A stretch of 64,000 nucleotides of DNA from Hypomyces perniciosus (lineage: Eukaryota > Ascomycota > Sordariomycetes > Hypocreales > Hypocreaceae). Position 1 is the first letter of the stretch. Each line of letters starts with the position of its first letter. A program made the position numbers and the translations under genes. Of the stretch, positions 12,701 to 25,500 are shown in pieces. Location of the stretch: contig SPDT01000008.1 of assembly GCA_008477525.1 (NCBI GenBank), forward strand, positions 186,001 to 250,000. The letters run 5' to 3'. The notes under the pieces were generated by a model that did no database searches, was not told the origin of the DNA, and saw only the letters and a program-made list of their open reading frames with translations.

Positions 12701-15700
12701 AAATTCCTCTACTACTTTCTTTATTGCTTTTATTTAATCTTTTAATTTATCAGCTAATAGCAGCTAAATTAAATCCTCTCTAGCTTACTTTAATAGTCTA
12801 TATAAAACCTCCTCTTTAAAAGTAAAGTAAAGGTTTTTTAAACTTTCGTCCGCTTTATTAACTTTATATTTAAATATAAAGTTAATATTTATTTTAGTTT
12901 TAGGTTATATAATACTTTTATTTTATATTTTTAATAGATCACTCCAACAATTAAAGTAATAACTTAAATATTCCCTATTCTGTATTTTATATATAAATCC
13001 CTATTCTTTAGTATATAATTAAATATTAACTGCGCGGCCTAAATAAATAGTATTTTAAAGATAAAGGGCATTAAAATATTATTAAGTGTAATATAAAATC
13101 TACCTGCTATTCAGGCATTGCCTATATATACTTAAATAATAGTTTTGCTGTATATATTTATTTGCCTATTATTAAATGCAGTACTAACTGCTTTATCAAA
13201 GTATATTATTATACTATATTTTATAGTTAGCTAATAAAAGATAATATTTCCCTTTAATCTTAAATCTATAAATATTTTAATAAATATACTATTAGGCTCT
13301 TTTAAATATATTTATATTTATAATAAGTCTTATAAATCGCAGAGGATCTTTTTTATTTAAATTATATAAATCTAGGTTATAGACTTCTATCACCGATTTG
13401 CTTTATAGTTAACAGCTATATTTAATTACTTTAATTTATAAAAGTATGTTTTTTAAGGTAATATTAGGTTTAAGTCTTTAAAATTAAATAATTTATTATT
13501 TAATAATCCCTTTACTAGTAAAGGTTATTAGGTTATAGCTTTAAGAGGTTAATCTTATAGTAACTAAACAATTTATATAGTTAATTCTGCGTATATAGCT
13601 ATTATATCTAGTCTTTTTAATAATTTTTCTTTTAAAGGGTATTTATATATAGAGATACATATTACTTAATATAAAGTATATTTAAGGGCAGTTAAGTCAG
13701 TTTTCTTATAAAACTATATTTTAGTAATCCTTTATAATTATATAATTAAATCTGCTTTTAAGGCATTCGCGAGTTCTAGAATAGCATTTAAAAAAGTGCT
13801 AGTTTTAAGCTTAATTGCATTATCCAGAATTACTGCTTAGATTATTATTTTAGCTTACTCTGCTCCTAGTAATTCCTTTTTATTTTTAACGCCTTTAATT
13901 CCGCCTTTTTTATTGCGTTACAGTCTAGATAATATAGCCTTTAAGGTTATAGGTATAGGGTCTAAATCTAGTTGCTTTTTTTAATTAACTGCTTTAACTA
14001 GGGCAGCAATAGCTTTTCTTTATTTTAGTTATCCGCTTTATTAATTATCTAAATATACTTTTATTTTTTCCCAGTTATAGGGTTAATAAAGAGCGTTTAA
14101 TTAAATAATTCTTTAATTAAACTAGCCTGGTTATATTTATTTAAGGGTTCCTTTAAGGAGGCTGTTTTAGTTAAGTTTATAGAAAAATTCTTAACCCTTT
14201 TTACTTATATATTATCCTTTTTATTGGCAATTATTTAATCTTTACCTGCAAAGCATATAATATTTATTATTAATCCCTTTACAGGAATTATATTTAACCT
14301 TTACAGTACCTAGATCTTAAATATTTCCCTATATATTATTTTATTATAGACAGTATTAAAGAGTCTAGCCTTATAAGTAGTCGGTTTTTAGTTAAAGAAG
14401 CTAGGTTTTATCTTTTTTGCAAGTAATAAGCTTAAGGAAACCTTATTTGAAGCTCTAAATAATTCTACTTAAAGCGTTAGTATTTTTTATATATAAATCC
14501 TAATAGTTATAATTAATATAATAAGTTAAGGCAGGATTAAGGTTTTCCGCAGGCCTATTTAAGCTATTTTTACTGCTAGGTTATATATTATAAACCTATA
14601 GCTTTTATTATAAGCTAGTTTAATATAGTTTTATAGAAAATAATCTTTATTTTTATAATACTAGTAGTATTTAATATTAATAACTGCCTTTAAGTAGTAG
14701 ATAAGGAAGGTATTTAGTCTATTATTATATAAAAGGTCTATTATATTAACGTTATTGATGACGATTATTAAAGTCAAAGGTCTTTATTTAGGTTTATTAG
14801 TATTAGCGGTAATGTAATAATATTTTTTTTCTTTTAAGTTAATTGCCTTTTCCTTTTATTAAAAGAGTTAAATCTTTAGTTTATTAAATTTTTCGGATAA
14901 AGTATTTATTTAATCTTTAAGCTGTAAAGTTATAGTTAATTTTATAAATTTAAGCAATTTCTTTTTTTACTTTTTTATCTTTAGGTTTAACTTTAACTTA
15001 AATAAATCTAATAAATCTTTAGTCTTAAATAGTCTTTTATTAAACTTTTAAAAATAGGCTTTTTAAATATTAAACTCTGCTAGTATTTTATTATAGAAAA
15101 GTGTCTAGACTTTAGTATATACTAGATCCTTAAAATTATTAATTTCTTTAATCCCTTTAAAAGTTATTACTAGTTAAAGCAGCTCTAGTAGTATTACTTT
15201 TGCGATATTATAGGAATATAGTATTATTATCCTTTAATTTCTTTTGTTAAGCTTTTAATAGAGATATTAATATTAAAGCAACTAATCTATTGCAGATTAT
15301 ATTCCTATAGGTTTATAGCAATAAAGGTTTCGGAGTTATATTATATATAATTCCAATTAATCTTTATTTTATTATTTATAGTATTATAAAAAAAGTTTTT
15401 TATTTTATCCCAGCTAATGCTTTTTTTTATAAAAATCTAAACTGTCTTTTATTCTTTTACTTTTATAAATCGTTTTAGGTATTTCCTTTAATCTTTAATT
15501 AAAATTCTTTAATCTTTTATTTCCTGCTTATAGTTTCTTAGGAATTAGGATATATTCTTACTATTAGATTTATTTATAAAGTCAATCCCTATTAGTGGCT
15601 TTATGCCTTAAATATTCTTAAAGGCTTAAATAAAGAAAAGGAACTTTTAAAATAGTAATTTCCCCTTTTCCGCTAAAGAGCTTAATATTTCCCTAGATTT

Positions 15701-16847
15701 TATTATAATAGATATAAATATTATTAATACTAGGTTAAGTGTATAATTAAATAATTCTTTAGGTTAAAGGGTTAAGGATAAGGTTATATTTAGTATTTTA
15801 GTAAAAGGAGGTTATTAGTTTAATTTAGACTCTTTTACTTTAAGTTAAATTGAGTTGTTAGAGTCTGAATTAAATGGTTTTTAGTAAAAAAATACCCTTT
15901 TTTTATAGATTAAAGTTATCTGACTTAAATAACTGGCCTTTAAAAGAGTATTCCTCTTTTAGCTCAAAAAGGGATATATTCTTTTAGTAAAGGAGCTGTA
16001 GTAATATATTCCATTAATATAAAGAGTTCTTTTATAAAGAAAAAAGGTTATATTTATCTATTTAAAATAAAGAAATTAGCTAGTCTTTTAAGGATAGTTT
16101 CTTGCATTAATACTAGTTATAAGATATTAGGTTATTATCCTTTTAATATTTTCTTTAAATATCTTTAATATAGGTAAAGATAGCTTATATATTAAAGATT
16201 ATAAAAGTAGTAAAAATAATACTTTTATTTAAAGTTAAAAAAAACGTAACTAAAAATATTAGTAAAATTAAAATAAAGTATCCATACTAAAAGCTTAAAT
16301 AATTAATATATCCCGTATTAGCCCCCTATAGCTATTTTACCTGCTAACCCACCTATTAATAAATAAAATAAGGGTTATTATAGTATATTAATAGTTTAGG
16401 GGGGCTTAGGTTATATAGTATTAACTGTTTTACCTATATATTTACTTTTACTATAATAACTGGTCTTTTAGTAATTTTCCTTAAAATCTCAGCTTTTAAT
16501 TAATAAGTATTATTAATTAATAATTTCTTGAAGTTCCGCTCTTTTATTATATTTTAGCGCATTATACCTAGGTTAACTAATCTTAATATCTTTTAGAAAT
16601 TATAACTAAATAACCTGCATTTTTACAGTTAAGTATTATATTAATTTATATTAAATAGTTATAGAAATGGGTTTAAGCTATTTCCTTTAGCTAATCGTCT
16701 TATATTTATATAAAAACTGGGTAAAGCTAGCCTATAATTTTATCAGTAGTTAAGTAAAGGTAGGTTTTAGTCGCAGCGTAAAAGTGCCTTTAGTAATTAC
16801 TTTTTAAGATATAATCCCTGAGATTTCCTTTTATTTTAGTTACTAGT

Positions 16848-17250
16848 TTTATTGAGAGGGAATTAGCACTCTAAAATATATATATAATATATATATACCT
16901 ATATATAACAATTAGTATTAAGCGCAGGAACCGTGCTCCTAATAAAACCATAAAGCAGCGATTAAGTAATACAAGGACTAAAAGATACTGCAGATTATTT
17001 AATTATAATACCAGCAGCTAAAAGCAATTAATAGTTACTTTATATACCTTAGCAGCTATATTCTTACAGGTAGGGTTATATATTTAAGGGGGAAGAAGGT
17101 TACTCTTTATTAAACTAGGTCTATTTATATATCTTTATACTCTTATACTTTCCTAATCTAGTAGCTGCTTAAATAAGCGGCTAAGCTTTCTCGGGTAAGC
17201 TAAAAGAAAAAAAAGCAGGTGCGTTAAGCATATTAGTTACCCCTGACAAA
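16848..17250. repeat. Terminal repeat of unit D, right copy
   Basis: 403 bp, direct repeat of 5149-5552. It begins TTTATTGAGAGG and ends CCCCTGACAAA, followed by the ATAT duplication at 17251-17254. Confidence 0.8.
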
Positions 17251-17254
17251 ATAT

Positions 17255-19400
17255 TTAAAAATATTAAGTTAATTATATTTTTAAGTATATAGATAGGGGC
17301 ATTTAATAGGTTAAAAAGAGAGAGGCTAGCTTTAAAGGCCTAGTTAACTATTAATACTTTTTAATTCTAGTTATTAATTGCCTGCTATAAAGAATATATT
17401 ACATTAAAGTCCCTTACTACTATACAGTTTTTAATAATTTATTATACAAATAGACTTATAAAGGCCTTAAATATATTGTATTCTTTATAAAGGTTAATAG
17501 TTATAATTCTATTAATATATACCTATCAAAAGTCTTAAATAGTCTTAATAAATCGTTATTCCATTAAAATCTTTACTCTCCTTTTTATATATAAAGATTT
17601 AAAGTTAAATACTATAGTTAATTTAAATTATTATTAAAAAGAAAGTTTAAATTTTTTTATATATTACTATATAGCAGCAGCCTTTTTACATAATATTTAT
17701 ATATAGTTTTTATATTATAATAATATTATAGCCGTTTTAACTATAAAGGTAAAAGCAGTATTATATACTAGCTTTATTTTACTAATATTAGCCTAGAATA
17801 TCCTTTAGGTTTTGCTATTTCTAGAATTTAAGTTTAATCTTTTAAGATTTATTTAGATTATTAAAGGTTATTATCTTTAAGTATTGCCTTTTTCCTATTA
17901 CTTAAAACTATAATAGCTTTTCTGTTACTGCTATATATAGTAATAAAAGGGGTTTAGTGGCTATTGCATTTTAAATAATATTTAAAGGCTTAAAGGCAAA
18001 AGGGTAAATCTATTAAAAGATCTTTACCCTTTATTACTATACTTTTTATACTTTTATATTTAAAAGGTATATTAGTTTTCTATAATTACAGAAATGTTTA
18101 GTTAAATACTATTAGTATATAGCTTTATATAGTTTTAAGCAATTAATATATTAAATATTTAATAAGTAAACTTATATTTTATATTTAAGGCTACTATAGA
18201 AGCAGTATTTCGATTTCCTTGTATATATTTATTAAAAGTAAAAGCTTTAGCAGTTTTTATATTATATTAAAAGGTTAATCTTTTATATTAGTTTTACCAT
18301 TTTATTAAAGTTAAAACAGTAAACCTTTTATTAAATGATTTTAAAAAAAGAGCAGTATTATTTTCTTTTATTAATTTTTATATAATTATTTTAAAAACTA
18401 AACACTAATTAAATTTTAGCTAGTTTATATTTTTGCCTTTAATTTAATAGCTTTACAGAAGTTTACCTTTATATTGTTAAAGGAGCTTATAATTCTCTCT
18501 AAGTAGCCTAGGATTATATATATAAACTATTATTAAACTACTTTAACTTTTATAGCGCTTAAATAAGTATTAATCTCTTTTTTTTAATAAAAAGCTATTA
18601 TTTAATTTCTTAATTAACTAAAGTTATTAACTATCTTGTCTTTATTAATAATATTTAAAAGACTACTTTAAGTCTTTTATTAATAATTCTTATAAGTATT
18701 ATATAAATATAATATACTATATAGTACTATACTGCTAATCTTAAATCTAATTTAATAAATATTTATAGGTTTTCTTTAGCGCTAGCTGACAGGATTTCTA
18801 TTTAATATACCTTAAAAGCTATGATAATATATATTTATAAGTGTATCTAATATAATATATTAAGCAGGAGGCTAGTATATAGTTTACTGGTATAAAAGCT
18901 TTAAGTGGCTTTAAGTTATAATTTAGCAGTAATACTATGACTGCTATAATAGTTAATAAAGCTTTAGGTTATTTAAATAATAATATCATATTTTTTTCCT
19001 ACTAAAAATTAAACTATAGTGTTTTTAAATATCTTATAAATTATATAAAGAATAATTATATAGTCTTTAAATAAAGCCTAGCTATTAACTTTAATACTTT
19101 TTATAGCTTTAAAAGTATTAATTTTAATATTTAATTATATAAAAGAGATTAAAAGGGAATTTAATAAACTAGATATTAAGGAATTGCAGTTACTATTAAT
19201 ATTAAACTTTAAGCTTAAATATATTTTAATATACTGGCCTTCCTTTAGTTTAATATTAGGCTTAATAGTAATAGTGTTAATATAGAGTTTTATTTCTGCC
19301 TTTTTAAAGATAATATTTTTTACTTTTTACTATAGTTTTTAAGGTATATATATTCTTAAGTTAAAGGAACTGCTGCTTATAGGCTTTAAGGCTATTGCAA
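17255..19400 (-). pseudogene. LINE relic, 5' half: endonuclease domain and upstream region
   Basis: On the minus strand, around 17400-17415, a VRDFNVIYSL block followed by SLFNLLNAPIYI matches the endonuclease motif GDFN...LLN...T of LINE ORF2. After removal of unit D the frame runs on at 5144 downward into TNLIFLN...YYIKYYNLSFSL. This fits the expected (I/T)DL-x-F...SDH...SFSL endonuclease end with SDH changed to KYY. The region from 17.6 to 19.4 kb should hold the N-terminal part and ORF1, but no motif was recognised there. The 5' end near 19.4 kb is an estimate. Confidence 0.6.
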
Positions 19401-19499
19401 GTGAAGGTTTTTGTGTATTGTTAGTGTATTAATAGTGTTGCGTGCGAAAACGTTAATATAAAGTGCCAAGACCTAGTATTATAGGAGGGAAGTTGCTTA

Positions 19500-19535
19500 A
19501 GGAAGTTAAAATACTATAAAGTATACTTTATAGTA
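19500..19535. repeat. Perfect 22-bp palindrome
   Basis: A perfect palindrome centred on GTATAC, with arms ACTATAAAGTA and TACTTTATAGT, lies at about 19510-19531. It sits between the LINE 5' end and the Copia remnant. It may be a hairpin left from an element end, or chance in TA-rich DNA. Confidence 0.5.
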
Positions 19536-19609
19536 TAGGGTAACCTACAGGAATACTTTATACTAAAGAGTATATATACTATAATACTTATAGTGCGCTT
19601 TTTTATATA

Positions 19610-20930
19610 ATAATAGCTTTAACAGCTAGATTTAATTTAAAGATAAAGCAGTTTAATATAAAGAATACTTTCTGTAATACAACTAAAGATAAATAAAGGA
19701 TACTTATAATATATAAGGTATTAGATAAATTTAAATAAAAGAATATATGCATAGAGTTTAATAAAGCTTTATATAGATTAAAGGATTTACTATAACTCTA
19801 GTATAATAAATTGCAATTAACTTTAAAGGAATAAGGATTAAAGGTATACTTAAAGGAGCTATACCTCTTCTTTATACTTAATAGGAACATTTTTCTAGTC
19901 TTTGATATCGATAATATTTTACTTATATATTATAAAGATAATAAGGTATTAGTAATTAAGTTTATAAGTGGCTTAAAAGGAAAATATAAGTTAACTAGGG
20001 ATAAAAATATAAAGTGGTTGTTAAAAATTAATTTTATTTAAAATTATAAAGAGTATAAGATATACTTTTTATATAAAAAGTCTTTTAAAAAGATAATATA
20101 ATATTTTAATTTAGTTAAAGGAAAATGGTTTTTAACTATTTTTTTTTTGTAATTAAATATAAAAGGAATATTAGCTAGGCAATAATTAAAACAGTTAAAA
20201 GCTATTAAAAAAAGATAAAATTTATACTTTATACTGCAGTTATACTTTAGCCTAATATTATATTTACAGTCTTAATACTTTTAAGGTTTTTAAATAATTT
20301 AAGTCAAAAGTACTATTAAATAGCGGACTAATTAATCTATTATTTATATATATAGCAGCATTTTATATTATAGTATAAAAAGCGCAGAAAACTAAAGGTT
20401 TTAACTGCAGTAAATAATACTTTTTTTATTAATAATAAACAAATATAAAAGTCTTTATAAAGCTACTTTATAATTTTATATAAAAGATTTCTTTTATAGA
20501 ATACTATATATAAAAGATTTCTTTTATAGAATACTATATATAAAAGTATAGTAACTACCTTTATAATAAAGGCAGAACTGCTTACTTTAATATAAATAGC
20601 GAAAAAAACAATAAGTCTTTAACGCTTATTCTATAAAGTAAAATTTAACCTAAGAGAGATATAGAATATAAACTATAATAATTAATAAACTATTACTTTT
20701 ATAATTAATAAAAGCAGTTAAATTAATATTCAACTATATTATATTAATATTAGGAATATATAATTATATTAAAAATACTAGTATAGCTTATTTAAGGTTA
20801 CTTATTTGTTTATAAAGTTAATGCTTATTAATAGGCTTATTAAAGTAAAACTTTAATAGCGCTTTAAATACTTTAAGGTATTATTAAATTTAATAGAGTT
20901 AGGTATAGTTAAAGAGGAGAGGTAATTATA
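19610..20930 (+). pseudogene. Copia-type pol relic (RT and RNase H)
   Basis: The plus strand reads LTARFNLKIKQFNIKNTF, then NKALYRLKD, then FDIDNILLIYY (Asp-Ile-Asp-Asn near 19903-19914 in place of VDD), then the KY-x-L...IKWLLKI block. This is the ordered Ty1/Copia reverse transcriptase. RNase H follows: IKAELLTLI at about 20.57 kb and a final LLNLIELGIV at about 20.88-20.92 kb. TAG/TAA stops occur at Trp/Gln sites. Integrase and LTRs were not found, so the element is truncated on its 5' side near 19.6 kb. A 2 x 30-bp tandem duplication lies inside. Confidence 0.7.
20481..20540. repeat. Tandem duplication, 2 x 30 bp
   Basis: Two identical adjacent 30-bp units beginning TAAAAGATTTCTTTTATAGA, within the Copia RNase H relic. 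Because the copies are identical although the surroundings are RIP-mutated, the duplication is likely younger than the mutations. Confidence 0.85.
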
Positions 20931-20949
20931 GAAATAATAAATAGTTTAA

Positions 20950-22282
20950 AATATAATAATATTAAAAGGCAATTATTATTTATTAGTATTTTAGCTAATA
21001 TTTATTCTTAACCTAATACAAAATTACTTATAGTTTTTTGTATTGCCTAGGCGCGCGCAATATTATTAAAGCTATTTAAAGCTATATTAAAGGCGCTAGC
21101 GCTACCTATACTATTTATATAAATAGAGTTAAGCTCTTTTAATACTTTAAATTATAAGCGCAGGGCCTACCTATACTATTTAATTATCTATTTAATAAAT
21201 TAGAAAAAAGCAGTTAATTATATATTAAACAGCTTATTAAAGCTTTACAATTATTAATAGTAAAGGCTAACAAATAGGCTAATAATGTTAATATAAAATA
21301 ACTATATAGTATTAATTTTATAGTTTAAATAATTAAATTAAATAATATAAGTATACTATAACATATAATAATAATTGCCTGCCTTATAAATAAAGCATTC
21401 TTTTAAGTAATTAGCGCTATTACTATACTAGGCAAGATTACTTTTCTTAGCAATTACTGACTATAAATAGTTTTTACAGATAAGCGACTAGCGCTTTAGA
21501 GTAGGAGGAGTAGGAGGAGTAGCTGCAGCGCTAGCGCTGCAGGTTTTTTTAAAAGCAGCAGCAGTAATTGCAGCCTTTTTAGCAGATTATAACTATATCA
21601 AATAAAATTAGCAATCTAGATTATTAAATAAATACTTTATTTAAATAATTTATAAGTAAAGTATAAACTATTTTTAATAATATTAATAATAGCGATAATA
21701 GTAATAATAATTATAAAAGAGGTAAGCAGCAGAAAAAAGGAATTATTTACTTTTTTATAATAAAAGAGCTTTAAAACTATTATTTAATATGTAAATAGCT
21801 ATTTATAATACTACTATTATTATGATTTTTATATAAATACTAATATTAAAATTACTTTTCCTTTATTATCTAATTTTATTTATAGTGTATTATAAGTAGT
21901 TAACCTAGTAATATAGGTATAAAAGAGCTTTAAAGGGACTGTTTAATACTATAATACTAAGCATTTCAATGTCTTACAGTTAAAAAAGGGTTATAATAGC
22001 TGTTTTAACTAGGGGGTATATAATATATTAAATATAAGGATAAAGTATATATAGTATTATTAGTTAAATACTTTATTATATAATTATAGAGGTTATATAA
22101 TGCATATATAGCAGGGCCTTTAAGGCATACACTTTTATATAATTAAAGCCACAATCTTATACTTTAATGCAAGGTGCTTGTAGCTGTATATTACAAGGTT
22201 AAATTTTATTAAAGACTATCCTATATTTAATAAACTCGATGTTTGTCGCCCTTTATTCAATTAAAACCAAAGCATATCCTGT
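20950..22282. repeat. Unresolved RIP-degenerated DNA
   Basis: A+T-rich with occasional GC-rich palindromic patches, for example one around 21.52-21.54 kb built on GCTGCAGCGC...GCGCTGCAG. No domain was recognised and no intact gene is seen. Confidence 0.5.
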
Positions 22283-22287
22283 ATTGC

Positions 22288-22449
22288 TGTCACGGCACCA
22301 AACCTGCCCTCTAATGACTCATCAGTATCACGTGCGTCCTCATGTAATGACTTGGTCCTACACCTTCAAACCATATTCTTATAGCTTTTTGCCTTATTTA
22401 AGGTACAATAAAGATATCACTTTAACCTACTGTTCTATATACTGTAATA
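22288..22449 (+). repeat. 5' LTR of Gypsy A1
   Basis: 162 bp, near-identical direct repeat of 28730-28891. It starts TGTCACGGCACC and ends ACTGTAATA (RIP-altered ACCGTGACA). Confidence 0.92.
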
Positions 22450-22599
22450 GTTTATGCCTTCCTATAATAACTGCGCCGTTACCCCTAGCCCTTAACCCTG
22501 CCTAAGAAGAATTAATGAAGTCGCTGATAGCCTAGTCGCAATACTATAAAAAGCCCTACATTTTATAGGAAATTCACTAATCCCTAACTATAGCGAGAC

Positions 22600-25500
22600 C
22601 CTAAGCCTAAAAGCCTATATCCCTGCAGTAAAGAATACACCCTAGCCTAGCTTTTTAGCCTATACCCGATTCCTTAGCCTGCATTTAACTTAAAAATATT
22701 AAAGTAAAAATAGAAAGTGTAGAAAGGGACTTTAATTAAAAAGCAAGACTCGCTAATCACTTCTGCGACTAGCCTTATATATATATTATCCTAAAAGCTT
22801 ATAATAACAATTATAACCTAACCTTATAGCTTTAAGCACTAGAATTTAAACAGTTCTTTAATATTATCTTTAACTACTTTTAAAACTAAAAGTATAACTT
22901 TAATATAGCTTTAAAATAGAAAGAGTTTAAAAATATTGCTATTATCGAAAACTTAAAGCTTGCTTAATATAAGGTCTAAAGCCAAAGCGATATAATTAAT
23001 AAGCTTATTAGAGCCAAAAGTAATAATATCTTAAAGCGTTAAACTAATAACCTTAAAGATAAATTCAACGCTAAGGACAAGGATATAAAAACCTATTAGT
23101 AAAAGTATATAAACTAGCGTTCTACTATATTGCGCAATATTATAATTAATGCCAAGTACTTTAATACCCTTTATAAATGCATCCTTTATATTAGCAGCTA
23201 ACTAGATAATAATACTTATAATTTAATATAAAAGGCATTTAACTATATTATAATAAAAAAGGATAACTGTATAATATAAAAATAGGGAAGTAGTAAAGCT
23301 TTTATTGAATTTTTAGACTTATAGTATAAAACTTTTAACCTTTCGCGATCTACTGCCTAGGAGTTTAATACCTATTATACAGTAAATAAGCCGTTCTAGA
23401 ACTTTATTACCAAATTCTATAAACTAGCAGCCTAAGCTAGTAAAACCAATACCTAAAAGGTTAACGCCCTTTACCTTAAAGTATCTAAAAAGATAGCCGC
23501 TGCCTTTACTAATAAAAGCGATAAGCTCATAAGTAAAAATAATTAGTCTGCTTAAAGAACTTTTAGTTAGAAAGTTTATAATAACCTTGAAAAGCAGGCT
23601 TATTACACTAAACTTAAAGGCGACTGCGAGTTTAAAAAGCTAAACAGCAATTATACCCTTTAATAAGCCCTGCCTTAAAATAAGTTAAACTTTTTAAAGT
23701 AAAAAAATGCAGGTGATCCTATATAGTTAGATACTATATCCCTTGCCTTATAACGCAAAAAATACTAATAACTTTATAACCTATACTATTACTATAGCGG
23801 CTAATATATAATTAATAACTGTATAGAAAAGCAGAAAGCTAATACTATAAGACTTTAAACCCTATAGGGATATAGTAGCGGCTTCCTAGGACGCGGAATG
23901 TATTAAAGCAATAGTACTATAGCGCTTTAAAGCAGGGTATATATCCTAAGCCAGGGAAAAGGTATACTAGCACTATAAATTCCTATTCCCTAGTTCCTGC
24001 AATACCAGCACTTCCCAACCTAAAGAAATAACCTATTATACTACAGGAACCTATTCCTATACTATATGAATAAGACTGGCTTTATTAAAAGATTAGTTAC
24101 CTCTAGCGATATATTTGCCTATAAAGATATAACTCTTAATATAAGAAGGCAGGGAAAAGAGTAATTTCCTAATAATATTGCATTAAGAAGCGCAATAGAA
24201 TATTGGAATAGCCTGTAAACCCAATACCTTTATAGATATAACAGATTATTATTAATAACAGACTATTAATTTTAAATACTATAGATAGTAAATTACTACT
24301 TATCTATACTATACTATTCCTTATCTATTTACCAGTAACTGTATTAACCTTTATTAATAATGGCTGTTTAGTATAAGGCTTTATAGACTAGCATTTTCTT
24401 TAAAAGTCCTAAATCCCAATAATGCAATTGCCTAGACTAAAGAGCCTCATTTTAGCTAATAGTAAAGCAGCAGTATAGCTTACTAACTATATAATCCTAG
24501 ATATAAGAATAGGGGAATATAAAGAGCTGTATATATTTTTTATTATTAATCTCTTAGATTAAAACCCCTTTATTTTTAGAATGCTATAGCTACAGCAATA
24601 TAATCCTAATATTAACTGGCCTATATTAACAGTTACCTTTAACTTGCAATATTATTTAATAAATTATTGCCCTTAGACCTGCACTGCATTAATAATTCCT
24701 AGCCTAATAACTATTCTATATAATATTAATATCCCAGGCAAACCTTTAAAGTTAATACTTTATATTATTAGTGAGAAATAAAATAATATATTAAAGAGGA
24801 TAAAAAAAAAAGTTAAAAAGAAAGTTAGGTTTTAAGCCTATATTAAAAGTATATTAAAAAAAACAATACCTTAACAGGGAAAAAGGGACCTATATATTAA
24901 CCTTACACTAATACTAAGGCAAAATTACTACTGCATTTATTAATTTAATAACTATAAGGGATTAGAGATTAAAGTATAGATAATACTAAATAAGCCTTTA
25001 ATACTAGTTTTAATAATACTTATAGCCAGTAGCTGTTAATATCTATATTAATGTAACCTAGTATAACTCCTTAAGTTAAGTATATTAATACCTGATAAGC
25101 CTGCAGTAGTAGCGCTATATAAGCGACCTAACCTAATAAACATCTAAATGTCTACTGCAATATCGTTTATCTAGTTCTATAAAGACCTATCTGCTTAATA
25201 TATAAAACTAACCTAAGCAGACCTAGTAGAAGATATATAGGAATAGGAATATAAAGTATATTAACTATTAGAGCTTAATGAGGATACTTTTATAAGTGTA
25301 TTATAAAGATAGGGCAGCTTTGCAGCAGTATAAGTATTATTCCCTATAGCTTTCTACGATTTCTTTATACACTACTATAGCAGAAAGTACCTTTAAGGGA
25401 TATTAGAGTCTGATATTAATAAGTTTATAGAAGTAAAGCTAGAACTAATAGAAAGTGATATTTAAAAGAAACTTCTTAACTGGCTATAAGATAAAATTAT

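Larger units (their letters stand above)
5145..17254 (-). mobile_element. 12.1-kb retroelement unit D with TTTGT...ACAAA terminal repeats, inserted in the LINE
   Basis: Two direct copies of a roughly 404-bp repeat (5149-5552 and 16848-17250) bound the unit, and ATAT lies directly outside both ends (5145-5148 and 17251-17254). Removing the unit and one ATAT rejoins the LINE reading frame without a shift. The minus strand carries a Gypsy-type reverse transcriptase: a DFAGY...LLDFF-x-GY block at about 11.94-12.04 kb and an FFGLVGYY block near 11.5 kb. A purine-rich stretch (AAGGAGGGT on the minus strand) sits next to the left repeat, as a polypurine tract would. A zinc-knuckle-like relic at 7872-7910 reads on the opposite strand, so a further element is probably nested inside. 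The unit is heavily RIP-mutated. Confidence 0.7.

Noticed and set aside
22239..22505. 88-codon open frame over the 5' LTR of Gypsy A1
   Set aside because: It spans the LTR boundary and target duplication, so it is not a conserved coding unit.
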